DNA of 64,000 nucleotides, from positions 36,265-100,264 of the IMG/VR virus record IMGVR_UViG_3300032116_000067; one strand, given 5' to 3'. The DNA comes from a virus. The translations under genes and the position numbers were made by a program. Numbering within the stretch: the first letter of the stretch is position 1; each line of letters begins with the position of its first letter. Under the pieces are notes generated by a model. That model was not told where the DNA came from. It did not search any database and worked only from the letters and a program-made list of their open reading frames with translations. This document shows positions 22,166 through 30,461 of the stretch, one piece after another.

Positions 22166-22640
22166 TTTAGATGCTGAACGTCTAGTAGCAGAAAGCAGAG
22201 GTCACATTGACTCAAATGGAAATCTTACCCCAGGAGCAATCTTTATTCTGGATGAGTTTGAAACGCTTTTAGTCAAGACTAAAAAGAAGGTTGCTTCAGA
22301 ACTGTTAGGTACAGATGCACTTACTCACATCAAAACATACCGGGAGCTTTTTCCGGCAAAACGGGTTCCTCGTGTCGGACTACTCCGGCAGACAGTTCAG
22401 GAACTCAAAGAGAAGTTTATCTGGTTTTTTAAGACTTACCCGGAATATGACTGGGCCCTAGTACTGGATGCTACAGACTACTATATCTACACCAAGACTA
22501 AAGAGAACTTGGAGTACATGACCACCAGCAGTTACTTTATCCAACGTACGGATAACTTCACCAAAGCTTCCCGGTCTCTACTGGCAGACTACTGTCAGAT
22601 GATCCTAGACAACCCCGAGATCCTCAATAACGAGGCATAA
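22059..22640 (+). CDS. conserved crAss-like hypothetical protein
   Basis: A 193-residue protein beginning inside the previous gene (107-bp overlap). The opening SLIKYNVSPNQLYFLDSC is part of the conserved family sequence, which supports this start. Later blocks FETLLVKTKKKV, VQELKEKFIWFFKTYPEYDW and TSSYFIQRTD...SLLADYCQMILDNP are highly conserved in my memory of crAss-like genomes. Role unknown; the location suggests replication. Confidence 0.75.
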   Translation: MSHQLWQSLIKYNVSPNQLYFLDSCRYKIKPTSIINLDAERLVAESRGHIDSNGNLTPGAIFILDEFETLLVKTKKKVASELLGTDALTHIKTYRELFPAKRVPRVGLLRQTVQELKEKFIWFFKTYPEYDWALVLDATDYYIYTKTKENLEYMTTSSYFIQRTDNFTKASRSLLADYCQMILDNPEILNNEA

Positions 22641-22642
22641 TA

Positions 22643-22687
22643 TTGTAGAAATTATTTTGGAGTTCTATAACAAGTTCTCTAAATTTA
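22643..22687 (+). promoter_or_regulatory. promoter/operator region
   Basis: TTGTAGAA (22643-22650), AGTTCTATAAC in the middle, and AGTTCTCTAAATTTAC around 22680-22687. The last resembles the 14151 minus-strand promoter AGTTCTCTAAATTTG. It precedes the gene at 22711. Confidence 0.5.
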
Positions 22688-22710
22688 CACCCCACAAAAC
22701 ACAGAAGCAC

Positions 22711-22908
22711 ATGTCTACAGTATCCACAACCCTCAGAGAGTTCTTTGACAAGTTGCCAGATGCTGCTTTCTCTGACACTAAAGACTACAAGATTATCAGC
22801 TTTCCGATGTTAGAACACATAGTCAACAAGCTGGTCTATGAAGCCGAAGTTCGAGGAGAAACGCGCATCTTAAACAACATAGACGTATTGTTGGAGAGTA
22901 CACTCTGA
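22711..22908 (+). CDS. small hypothetical protein before the helicase
   Basis: Read from ATG 22711 (65 residues); an upstream in-frame ATG lies in the promoter region and is rejected. Mainly helical, acidic, no motif. It sits 19 bases before the DnaB-type helicase gene and may be a loader or regulator; no direct evidence. Confidence 0.55.
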   Translation: MSTVSTTLREFFDKLPDAAFSDTKDYKIISFPMLEHIVNKLVYEAEVRGETRILNNIDVLLESTL

Positions 22909-22927
22909 AGTAACCTTCATCTCCTGT

Positions 22928-23980
22928 ATGGAAGTACCTCAGAATATCGGCCGACGGAAGACATACACGTCGGTATTACGAAAAGGTCTCAAGTATGTCG
23001 AGAAACGACGAAACGGGGACATCAAAAGTCTTAAGACTCCATGGCCCAGTTTCAATACCGCTGGCGTAGGCGGTCTGGAGTGGGGCTCAATGTTAACGAT
23101 CGGAGCCCGTCCTGGTGCAGGTAAAACGATGATTGTATCCCAAATGTTACGGGAAGCTCATCGTCAGAACCCGGACCAGAAGTTTAATATCCTGGAGTTT
23201 CAGTTCGAGATGGGTGACGAGCAGTACGCTTCCAGGCAGTTTGCCGGGGAAGTAGCTCAAGACTACGGAGTAATCCTTAGTACCAATCAACAACTTGATG
23301 ACTTCATCCTGGATCAGATCAAAGAGTATATCAATGTCTGTGACATGATGGAGAAACAGGGTATTAAAAGAGACATCATCTCTGAGTCTCTTACTCACCA
23401 AGAGATGGAACAAGAGATCAAACAAGCGTATGTAGATGGTGGGGCCAAGCCCCTGATCGTTACGATCGACCACAGCTGGTTGATCAAACGCAGCAGTTCC
23501 GAGAAAGACAAGTTTGACGTCTTATACAACACCACAGAGATGTTGATGAGTCTCAAACGTAAGATCCCGGTTATTATCATCATGATTACCCAGATGAACC
23601 GTACCATGGAAGAAGCTATCCGTAAGGTTCCTTCCAGTATTGCTAACTACCCGACCAGTTCTGACATCTTTGGCGGTGACGCCCTGATGCAAGGATCCGA
23701 CATGGTAGTAGTACTATCCCGTCCTTACAAGATGGATATTAAGTCTTACGGTCCGTACGCGTACCGGGTAGAAAAAGACGACGTCTTTATGCATCTACTC
23801 AAGATCCGTAACGGTAGTGAAGACAACAGTATCATCTTTATGAAGATGGACGGTAAAAATCAACGGATGATCGAAGTACCACCGGCGGTCCCGGACCGCC
23901 CTGATGGTTCGTTCACAAGATTATCTCAGCGTACCGGTTTTTCAAGAAACGTATCCGCACCTATCGGTGAAGAACTTTAA
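22928..23980 (+). CDS. DnaB-type replicative helicase (RecA-like core)
   Basis: A 350-residue protein. After a short N-terminal region comes a RecA-like core: WPSFNTAGVGGLEWGSMLTIGARPGAGKT (Walker A at residues 59-67) and EFQFEMGDEQYASR (catalytic Glu region). LIVTIDHSWL follows at about 175, then IIIMITQMNR with a sensor Gln, and GGDALMQGSDMVVVLSRP. This is the C-terminal domain of DnaB-family helicases without the usual N-terminal primase-interaction domain. It likely unwinds the phage fork together with the primase at 26024. Confidence 0.9.
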   Translation: MEVPQNIGRRKTYTSVLRKGLKYVEKRRNGDIKSLKTPWPSFNTAGVGGLEWGSMLTIGARPGAGKTMIVSQMLREAHRQNPDQKFNILEFQFEMGDEQYASRQFAGEVAQDYGVILSTNQQLDDFILDQIKEYINVCDMMEKQGIKRDIISESLTHQEMEQEIKQAYVDGGAKPLIVTIDHSWLIKRSSSEKDKFDVLYNTTEMLMSLKRKIPVIIIMITQMNRTMEEAIRKVPSSIANYPTSSDIFGGDALMQGSDMVVVLSRPYKMDIKSYGPYAYRVEKDDVFMHLLKIRNGSEDNSIIFMKMDGKNQRMIEVPPAVPDRPDGSFTRLSQRTGFSRNVSAPIGEEL

Positions 23981-23992
23981 ACTACAATTCCC

Positions 23993-24619
23993 ATGTTTAC
24001 AACAGCACAGTACCAAAACGCACGAAGACGACTCTCGTTTGATGAGTTTAAGTCTCTGTCACCTGATGACCAAAAACAATACAAAGCTCAGGTCCTGGAA
24101 GAAATACGAGCTTTCCACGCTCCCATGCTGGAAGAACTCGGTGCTACCAGACTGGACTTTCAGATCAAGATCCCATTTTACGACAAGCAAGCTCGTAAAG
24201 TAGTCGGCATCTTTGCTTCTGAGTTTAAAAGAGAAAACGGTTTTTACTTTGAACTTACAAGTAGAGAGTTTGAGCCGCTGGATACCAACAGAACAGTTTA
24301 CAAAGTATCATATAATCCATCGTTTGATGAAGAGTATGAGATGAACGAGAAAGGTTCTTACCTCGTACCTTTAGAAGAACTACGTATGGTTACACCAGCC
24401 AGCGTAGCAATCAGCGGACCTTCTGCTTTATTAGATCAGCCCAGATCTAAAGCTGTTACTTCAACACCCCAAAAGAATACGACATCATATAGAGCTCCCG
24501 AGCCTATAGCTGATGCACCATATTCAGAGATGACAATCCGTGACTACTATGCTATTCATACCGGTAAACCGGTTAGCACCAAGTTATGGCTTAACGAACT
24601 GATAAGAACAAACAAGTAA
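23993..24619 (+). CDS. hypothetical protein of the recombination block
   Basis: A 208-residue protein. N-terminal helices (FDEFKSLSPDDQKQYKAQVLEEI), a central beta domain (about 55-125) and a Ser/Thr/Pro-rich linker before a short C-terminal helix (MTIRDYYAIHTGKP). It ends one base before the Sak4-like gene, suggesting functional coupling. No family recognised. Confidence 0.65.
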   Translation: MFTTAQYQNARRRLSFDEFKSLSPDDQKQYKAQVLEEIRAFHAPMLEELGATRLDFQIKIPFYDKQARKVVGIFASEFKRENGFYFELTSREFEPLDTNRTVYKVSYNPSFDEEYEMNEKGSYLVPLEELRMVTPASVAISGPSALLDQPRSKAVTSTPQKNTTSYRAPEPIADAPYSEMTIRDYYAIHTGKPVSTKLWLNELIRTNK

Positions 24620-24620
24620 T

Positions 24621-25304
24621 ATGGCACAAGGCATCCTAGTTATTGCAGAGTCCGGCTCTGGTAAGTCTACCAGTATTCAATCTCTCGATCCTAACGAGAC
24701 ATTTATCATCAACGTGGCTAACAAGCCCCTGCCTTTTAAAGGCTGGAAGAAAAAGTATATCCTGTGGAGTAAAGACAATCCCGCAGGTAACCTGTACAGC
24801 GGATCTACCGCTCAGCAGATAGAAGCGTGTTTACGCTATGTCAACGAAAAACGACCCGAGATCAAGACTGTTATAGTGGATGACTTCCAGTACATGAGTT
24901 CCTTTGAGTTCTTTGACTCAATAGACGAAAAAGGCTACGAGAAGTTCACCCGTATCGGTGCACATCTGGCTCGTATTGCCCGTCTTCCCAAAGACCTCAG
25001 AGATGATTTGACTGTCGTGTTTCTTACGCATGCTGAAGAGTCCACTGACATCGAAGGCAAACGTAAAGTCAAAGCAAAGACGATCGGCAAAATGGTAGAC
25101 GAAAAGCTTTCCCTGGAAGGTCTGTTCTCCATCGTGCTGTTTGGCAAAGTCAAGAAAGAAAAAGAGGGCGGCGTACGCTACGTGTTTGAAACCACCAACA
25201 ACGGTGAGAACACTTGTAAAAGTCCCTGGGGTATGTTTACAGATACTGAGATCCCCAACGATCTGGCATTTGTGAAGAAAGCAATTCACGAATACGAAAA
25301 CTGA
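24621..25304 (+). CDS. Sak4-like RecA-fold ATPase
   Basis: A 227-residue single-domain ATPase. Walker A ESGSGKST (residues 10-17), Walker B VIVDDFQYM (about 85-93), sensor TVVFLTHAEE, and the WG-F ending. Length and order match Sak4-type single-strand-annealing ATPases, which work with SSB; an SSB-like gene is next, 32 bases downstream. Expected role: homologous recombination or annealing during replication. Confidence 0.8.
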   Translation: MAQGILVIAESGSGKSTSIQSLDPNETFIINVANKPLPFKGWKKKYILWSKDNPAGNLYSGSTAQQIEACLRYVNEKRPEIKTVIVDDFQYMSSFEFFDSIDEKGYEKFTRIGAHLARIARLPKDLRDDLTVVFLTHAEESTDIEGKRKVKAKTIGKMVDEKLSLEGLFSIVLFGKVKKEKEGGVRYVFETTNNGENTCKSPWGMFTDTEIPNDLAFVKKAIHEYEN

Positions 25305-25336
25305 GTTTTCATCCTTAACTATAAAAAACAGACAGT

Positions 25337-25945
25337 ATGTTTAGCACTCAAGGACAGGAAGTCAAGACCGGCGGTACTTCTAAGTCATTACAAGCAGGGG
25401 TAGTTTATGCCCACATTAACAGCGGCCAGCTCAGAACCTCCAGCAAAGGAGACAAAAAAGTACTGGAGCTCTATCTCGAGGGACCTGAGTTGGATAACTT
25501 TGAAGGTTGGCCCATCAGTAAAGATAACCCGGAAGGACCTAAGCACAAGGGTCAAACAGCACGCGTTGCTGCTACCATCTGGACGGATGAATTCAACAAT
25601 CCCAACGTATCTCGTAACGAGATCATGTACAAGCTGAGCATCATTGCTACCGAACTCGGTCTGCGTGACCAGCTCAACCAGATCCAGGCCAACTCTATCG
25701 AAGAGTGGGTATCCAAAGTCCTGAACCTGGTAGAAGGCAAGAAGATGTACTGGTTCCTCAAAGGCACCGAAGAAGAGTACAACGGTAAAACCATCATCAA
25801 GCTGTCTTTGCCCAAGTATAAGTTTGCGTCTGTAGACGAAACCAAGCTGGACAAGTTTGATAAGAACAACAAGTATCACTACAAAGCTCTGGTCACTAAG
25901 CCGGTAAGCAGTTTTGAACCTGCGACCGACGACTTTGACATGTAA
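25337..25945 (+). CDS. SSB-like single-stranded DNA-binding protein
   Basis: A 202-residue protein. Beta-rich body with SLQAGVVYAHINSGQLRTSSKGDKKVLELYLEG, a central helix pair, and a C-terminal acidic tail ending in DDFDM, the kind of tip SSBs use to recruit partners. Preceded by the Sak4-like ATPase and followed by a terminator and the primase. The OB fold is inferred from pattern and context. Confidence 0.7.
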   Translation: MFSTQGQEVKTGGTSKSLQAGVVYAHINSGQLRTSSKGDKKVLELYLEGPELDNFEGWPISKDNPEGPKHKGQTARVAATIWTDEFNNPNVSRNEIMYKLSIIATELGLRDQLNQIQANSIEEWVSKVLNLVEGKKMYWFLKGTEEEYNGKTIIKLSLPKYKFASVDETKLDKFDKNNKYHYKALVTKPVSSFEPATDDFDM

Positions 25946-25975
25946 AAAAGCTTTCTTTTCATAGCTGTACATAAC

Positions 25976-26003
25976 GGGGGGTGTTTCTACACTCCCCTTC
26001 TTT
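25976..26003 (+). terminator. Rho-independent-type terminator
   Basis: GGGGGGTGT pairs with ACACTCCCC (one G-U) around a 4-nt loop and is followed by TTCTTTTAT. It closes the helicase-SSB operon. Confidence 0.75.
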
Positions 26004-26023
26004 TATCTTCTAATCCCAGTACT

Positions 26024-26992
26024 ATGTTCAAGACTAAAAACTTGGTACATGACATCAAAGATGTACCTGTACCGTGGATTTTTGAGCACTACTGTAAGCT
26101 CAAAGAAAAGTTAACGGGTGATGATGTGAAGATCAAGAGCTTGTTTACTAAGGAACGCACGCCTTCTATGTGCATCTACTTTGACAATGCTCGTCAAGTA
26201 TATAAGTTCAAAGACTTCTCTTCCGGCAAGTGGGGTGACGCTATTGATCTGGTAAAAGAGATCACACAGAAGCCCTATCATCAAGCCTGTCAACAGGTCA
26301 TCGAAGAGTTTAACGACTTTGTACTGCATAACAACGGCGGGTATAACGTACAAGAGTTCAAACAGTCCAGCCGGTATAAAGTCAGCTCGATCGTTACCCG
26401 GTCCTGGTCTACCCAGGATCAGACTTATTGGACCAAATTTAACATAGGCAGTAAACTACTTAGTGAACACCGGGTAGTTCCCCTGGAGTATTACTGCATG
26501 GAAAAAGATGGTAAACAGCTGACTATCCGGGGTCTGTATCTATACGGGTATTTCAAAGCCGACGGTACACTATACAAGATCTATCAACCCAAGACACAGG
26601 ATAAGAAGTTCATCAAAGTTTCAGACTATGTCCAGGGTTCTGAGCAGCTAAAAGATCACCGGTTCCTGGTGATCACAAGCTCACTGAAAGACATCATGGC
26701 CCTAAAGAGCCTGAAGCTATCAGTAGACTACATTGCTCCTGACTCTGAGAACAGTCTGATCCGTAAAGAACTGATGAACGAGTACTTTAAAAAGTATGAG
26801 AAGATCATCGTTCTTTTTGACTTTGACGAAGCCGGTATCAAAGCCATGGAACGTTACAAAGAACTCTATCCTGATATCCTGACAGCCGTTCTACCTATGA
26901 GTAAAGACCCATCAGATTCTATCCGGGATTATGGAGCCAAAGAGGTTCGTAACCGACTGGTTCCAATCCTGAACAAAAAGCTAGAGAACTGA
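26024..26992 (+). CDS. DnaG-family (TOPRIM) primase
   Basis: A 322-residue protein. N-terminal part with TPSMCIYFDNARQVYKFKDFSSGKWGDAIDLV recalls the DnaG zinc-domain fold but lacks the CHC2 cysteines. The TOPRIM domain is at about 212-290: LVITSSLKDIMALKSL, then IVLFDFDEAGIKAM with the conserved DxD. The first TOPRIM strand has S-S in place of the usual Glu-Gly. Expected to lay down RNA primers for the DnaB-type helicase and PolB encoded nearby. Confidence 0.8.
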   Translation: MFKTKNLVHDIKDVPVPWIFEHYCKLKEKLTGDDVKIKSLFTKERTPSMCIYFDNARQVYKFKDFSSGKWGDAIDLVKEITQKPYHQACQQVIEEFNDFVLHNNGGYNVQEFKQSSRYKVSSIVTRSWSTQDQTYWTKFNIGSKLLSEHRVVPLEYYCMEKDGKQLTIRGLYLYGYFKADGTLYKIYQPKTQDKKFIKVSDYVQGSEQLKDHRFLVITSSLKDIMALKSLKLSVDYIAPDSENSLIRKELMNEYFKKYEKIIVLFDFDEAGIKAMERYKELYPDILTAVLPMSKDPSDSIRDYGAKEVRNRLVPILNKKLEN

Positions 26993-26996
26993 AGAT

Positions 26997-27019
26997 GTTC
27001 TACAGTATATTTGTAGAAC
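26997..27019 (+). promoter_or_regulatory. perfect inverted repeat overlapping a TATATTTG promoter
   Basis: GTTCTACA (26997-27004) and TGTAGAAC (27012-27019) are perfect inverted copies 7 bp apart. The exact TAnnTTTG element TATATTTG (27006-27013) lies inside. The arrangement is what one expects of an operator placed on a promoter. The next gene starts at 27033. Confidence 0.6.
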
Positions 27020-27032
27020 TCAATGCTCTTCT

Positions 27033-27485
27033 ATGAATTCTTGGTTCTACAACAATAGAAAGATCTCCTGCGTAGAAGACCTTCCAAACCATGAAAACCT
27101 TTACGGTTTTATTTACATGATCCAGGATACTGAAACTCTCAGATCCTATGTAGGTAAGAAGGTTTTATACAACACCCGCAAAAAGAAGATCTCTCAAAAA
27201 GTAAAAAAAGCCACTGGTACTCGGAAAACATTTGAGTACCAGGTGAAGGAATCTGACTGGCAGATATATCATGGTTCTTCTAAAGAGCTGCTGGCAGATA
27301 TCACCAAGTACGGTGCAGGTAGATTCAGAAGAGTCATCTTGGAACTATGCTGCACTAAAAAGTATCTGTCTTATGCAGAGCTGGCCTGGCAGATCAAACT
27401 TGATGTACTCAAGTCAGACAGCTACAACGGTAACATCCTGGGCCGTTATTATACCAGGGATATGCAAAACTGTTCTAAAAAGTAA
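27033..27485 (+). CDS. GIY-YIG-like nuclease
   Basis: A 150-residue basic protein. YGFIYMIQD (about 24-32) matches the GIY strand and SYVGKKVLY (about 38-46) the YIG strand. An Arg/Lys-rich stretch and WQIYHGSSKELLADI follow, then RRVILELC and YAELAWQIKLDVL, which provides a Glu-containing helix. Similar single-domain phage proteins are free-standing endonucleases. It has its own promoter, consistent with a mobile gene. Confidence 0.7.
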   Translation: MNSWFYNNRKISCVEDLPNHENLYGFIYMIQDTETLRSYVGKKVLYNTRKKKISQKVKKATGTRKTFEYQVKESDWQIYHGSSKELLADITKYGAGRFRRVILELCCTKKYLSYAELAWQIKLDVLKSDSYNGNILGRYYTRDMQNCSKK

Positions 27486-27489
27486 AACC

Positions 27490-27705
27490 ATGTCAGACGA
27501 AGAATTTGAAGCAATGATCCAAGAAGTACCCCCGGTATATGAGGAAGATTATGTACCCCCTATTATTGATGAGCTAAACAAAGCCAACAACAAGATCAAA
27601 GATCTGTATCACTTTATAGAGATGACAGAAGCTTTGACCTACGATAATGCTACCCGAGTACGTATTCGATCTTTTCTTAAAGAAGAAGGCATATGGAAAT
27701 CATAG
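27490..27705 (+). CDS. small acidic hypothetical protein
   Basis: 71 residues from ATG 27490. Very acidic N-terminal half (DEEFEAMIQEVPPVYEEDYVPP), helical C-terminal half. Ends in TAG inside the start of the next gene (13-bp overlap). Function unknown. Confidence 0.6.
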   Translation: MSDEEFEAMIQEVPPVYEEDYVPPIIDELNKANNKIKDLYHFIEMTEALTYDNATRVRIRSFLKEEGIWKS

Positions 27706-27914
27706 AGTTACAAGAACACATTCAAGAGCCGTCTCCTAGTAACTATACTATGAGGGAAAAGCTGGTAGCAAATATTCTGTATTACTCTAAGGAAAAGTTT
27801 GAAGAGAGAGACCAGTTACTCAAACTAGCTTTTGAGTCTGAAGCACAATTAGTAGACCGCCTTATCAGTATCCTGGATTATTACTACGATCAGACACAAG
27901 AAATTCAGCAATGA
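27693..27914 (+). CDS. small helical hypothetical protein
   Basis: 73 residues, helical and acidic, with aromatic positions near the C-terminus (LDYYYDQ). Overlaps both neighbours (13 bp and 4 bp), so it is probably translationally coupled. Function unknown. Confidence 0.6.
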   Translation: MEIIELQEHIQEPSPSNYTMREKLVANILYYSKEKFEERDQLLKLAFESEAQLVDRLISILDYYYDQTQEIQQ

Positions 27915-28348
27915 TAACTACAACCGAAATAATTCAAAAGTACCCGAAGATCTTTCAGGACTACGAAGGTAATCCTCACCGGGTCAACTGGTATGATGTT
28001 CCAGACGGGTGGCTGGCAGTCATAGATATACTGTGTGGCTCTATCCAAGATTACATTGATAATACCTGGAGGTACACGACCGGCGGAAACAGAGTTTCTC
28101 CGGCACAAGTTACCTGTACCCAGATGAAAGAGAAGTTCGGAGGTCTACGCTTCTATGTCAACAACAGTGACGAACAAATAGAAGGTATGATCCGCATGGC
28201 TGAGTTCATGTGTGAGCATATCTGTCAAAAATGCGGATCCAAAGAGAACATCGGCCAGACCCAAGGTTGGATAGCCACACTATGTGGTACCTGCGGCTCT
28301 GATGTTATTACATGGAAACCATATAAACAAGAATCCAATGAAGCTTGA
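27911..28348 (+). CDS. conserved phage zinc-binding protein
   Basis: A 145-residue protein. N-terminal GWLAVIDILCGSIQDYI and central VTCTQMKEKFGGLRFYVN, then a C-terminal Zn ribbon: CQKCGSK...GQTQGWIATLCGTCG. This combination (GW..., KFGGLRFY, QGWI-TLC--C) is a common phage and prophage family of unknown function. The 3' end overlaps the nuclease start. Confidence 0.75.
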   Translation: MITTTEIIQKYPKIFQDYEGNPHRVNWYDVPDGWLAVIDILCGSIQDYIDNTWRYTTGGNRVSPAQVTCTQMKEKFGGLRFYVNNSDEQIEGMIRMAEFMCEHICQKCGSKENIGQTQGWIATLCGTCGSDVITWKPYKQESNEA

Positions 28349-29366
28349 AAGCATCATGCAAGAATCCGTAGAACTCATGGAACAAGAGTTCTACAATAAA
28401 AAGATGTACTTCTCGTACAGTAGTCTGAATAAGCTGATCTGGAACCCCCAGGTCTTTTATCAGATGTACGTATTGGGAATGAAAGAAGAACGAGTAGAAA
28501 GCCACCTGGTACAGGGTAAGATTATCCACGTCCTGTTACTAGAAGAAGACAAGTTCAATGATCTTTTCATCGTATCCCCTACCAGTTTACCCACCGGTAA
28601 CCTGCGTACTGTAGTTGACCGGGTCTTTAACCACTACAAAGAACTGTCACGCAACGGTGATCCCCGGGAAAAGCTCGAAGAGTTTGATAAAGCAATCCTG
28701 GATGTGATGGCTGATATGAACTATCATCAGTCACTGAAGACCGATCAGCAACGTCTGGATAAAATCCTGACGGCTGAAGCCTTCAACTACTGGAGATTTC
28801 TCCAGATGAAGCAAGACAAGACCATCATTGACGCGGATACTTTAAAGTTCTGCCAGAGTGCTGTAGAGATCATCAAGACCAACCAACAGGTCTGTAATCT
28901 CTTAGGTATGAATACTACTGAGTTTGATAGCAAACAGGTGATCAATGAAGAACAGATACAATTAGATCTTGGTAATAAAGTCTATGGACTCAAAGGCATT
29001 ATTGATAACATCGTTATTGATTACGACAACAAAGTAATCTACATCAATGACATCAAGACCACGTCAAAAGATCTCAAAGACTTCCCTGAAAGTATTGAGT
29101 ACTACTCATACTGGATGCAGGCTGTGATCTATATGATGTTGGTTACTAAAGAGCATATAGACTTGATTCAGTCAGGCTTTACTGCCAGGTTCCACTTTGT
29201 GGTAATAGACCGTGCTTTTCAAAGCTACGCCTTCCCGGTTACGGAAAAGACGATGAATAGCTGGTTGGATAGATTCAACGCTATCCTGGAGAAAGCAGAA
29301 TGGCATTATCACAATAAAAACTACGAGCTTCCTTACGAGTTCGCACAAGGGCTGGTAGTTCTCTAA
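28338..29366 (+). CDS. PD-(D/E)XK nuclease (RecB/Cas4-like)
   Basis: A 342-residue protein. The N-terminal SYSSLNKLIWNPQVFYQMYVLG is the usual opening of RecB-type phage exonucleases. The catalytic core is KGIIDNIVIDYDNKVIYINDIKTT (about 219-242), giving the D...D-x-K pattern. A YWMQAVIYMML helix follows and supplies the QxxxY-like motif. Likely a DNA exonuclease paired with the Sak4/SSB recombination system. The ATG at 28338 overlaps the previous gene by 11 bp. Confidence 0.85.
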   Translation: MKLESIMQESVELMEQEFYNKKMYFSYSSLNKLIWNPQVFYQMYVLGMKEERVESHLVQGKIIHVLLLEEDKFNDLFIVSPTSLPTGNLRTVVDRVFNHYKELSRNGDPREKLEEFDKAILDVMADMNYHQSLKTDQQRLDKILTAEAFNYWRFLQMKQDKTIIDADTLKFCQSAVEIIKTNQQVCNLLGMNTTEFDSKQVINEEQIQLDLGNKVYGLKGIIDNIVIDYDNKVIYINDIKTTSKDLKDFPESIEYYSYWMQAVIYMMLVTKEHIDLIQSGFTARFHFVVIDRAFQSYAFPVTEKTMNSWLDRFNAILEKAEWHYHNKNYELPYEFAQGLVVL

Positions 29367-29376
29367 AAGAGAACCA

Positions 29377-29940
29377 ATGATGATTGATAGTCTGTATACC
29401 AAGTACTTTCAGAAGTCCCGGTGCTTTCTGTTCCCTATACTGGGCATCAAGAAAAGCTCCAACTTCTCCCCGTCTGGTATCTACATCTCAGTAGAAGGTG
29501 TGGTCCAGCCGGAAGACCTCAAGTTAGTTTGTGCCTATAAGACAGATGTGTCTGAGGGGTTTAAGATCTTCGAAAAGACGATGTTGCTTGACAACCCGCA
29601 CTTTGAAAGGGTCCTTAAGATCCGTGACTATAACATCTATGTCTTTGATTTTCAAAAACATTCACAGGACTGGTTTCAGTTCATCATGGGAAAGTACTCC
29701 AAACTGTCGTCTATAACCAAACGAGCCATCAAGACGCACTATGGAGAAAATTCCAGTGAGTACAAGTACGTAGACTCCTGGTTATACCCGGAGAAGTACT
29801 ACGAGGTGTACGCCAAGCTTTTAGATGTTGATGTAAGTACCCTAAAAGGCATTGGAGAACTCTGTGATCCCTGTGACTTAGAGAAAGAGACTTTAAAAAT
29901 CCCTGTAGAAGATTTGGAGATCTTACAGAAAACCACTTAA
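29377..29940 (+). CDS. conserved crAss-like hypothetical protein
   Basis: A 187-residue protein with KSRCFLFPILGIKKSSNFSP near the N-terminus, LVCAYKTD, a NIYVFDF strand and a C-terminal ALL/LIP-type acidic region. I recall related proteins in crAss-like genomes next to replication genes, without function. Its stop codon TAA is the start of the next promoter's TAAATTTG. Confidence 0.7.
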   Translation: MMIDSLYTKYFQKSRCFLFPILGIKKSSNFSPSGIYISVEGVVQPEDLKLVCAYKTDVSEGFKIFEKTMLLDNPHFERVLKIRDYNIYVFDFQKHSQDWFQFIMGKYSKLSSITKRAIKTHYGENSSEYKYVDSWLYPEKYYEVYAKLLDVDVSTLKGIGELCDPCDLEKETLKIPVEDLEILQKTT

Positions 29941-29966
29941 ATTTGTAGACCTTAATCTGTAGAACT
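29938..29966 (+). promoter_or_regulatory. promoter overlapping the upstream stop codon
   Basis: TAAATTTG (29938-29945), an exact TAnnTTTG, overlaps the TAA of the previous gene and continues as TAGACC. A second CTGTAGAAC follows immediately before the ATG at 29967. Confidence 0.6.
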
Positions 29967-30368
29967 ATGAATAAATCAATGATGCTCGTAACCGGCAGCT
30001 GGGGTAACCAGAAGACGTTCAAGCTGATTCCGCTCTCTCCCGATTGTCCATATAACGAAGCAATCTTTGATCGTGACAGTAAAGTACTGGCTCTGATCGG
30101 TAAAGAGAAGAAGCAGAGCATGCACATGGTAGCCAAGCTGGATGATAACGGTGATGTAAAGACCATGAGAATAGGCCGCCGGACCAACGGTAAAGACTAC
30201 GCTGAAGAGCGTAAGACACTGGAGACGTACTACGAGTACTACATCGAGAACCCGGAAGAAATCAAAGCTCTAGTGAACTTCTTTGCGTTCAACGCAGACA
30301 CGTTTGATTTCAATCAATACCTGGAGCAGGCGTACGAAGGGCAACCTGCTAACCTTATCACTGTCTAA
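29967..30368 (+). CDS. conserved phage hypothetical protein
   Basis: A 133-residue protein: beta-rich first half (MMLVTGSWGNQKTFKLIPLSPDCPYNEAIFD, then VLALIGKEKKQSMHMVAKLD) and helical second half with ETYYEYYIENPEEI. Own promoter and own strong terminator, so probably expressed at a distinct level. No function recognised. Confidence 0.7.
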   Translation: MNKSMMLVTGSWGNQKTFKLIPLSPDCPYNEAIFDRDSKVLALIGKEKKQSMHMVAKLDDNGDVKTMRIGRRTNGKDYAEERKTLETYYEYYIENPEEIKALVNFFAFNADTFDFNQYLEQAYEGQPANLITV

Positions 30369-30380
30369 GACAGCCCTGTG

Positions 30381-30428
30381 AGCAAAAACCCAAGAAGGCA
30401 GGTAACACTGCCTTTTTTTGGGCTTGCT
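30381..30428 (+). terminator. Rho-independent-type terminator, two-tier stem
   Basis: Inner stem AAGGCAG (30395-30401) / CTGCCTT (30408-30414) with T-run; an outer GCAA...CCCAA / TTGGG...TTGC stem extends it. Confidence 0.8.
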
Positions 30429-30461
30429 CCATAACGAAAAGGGGGAACAGCTTAACTGAAC

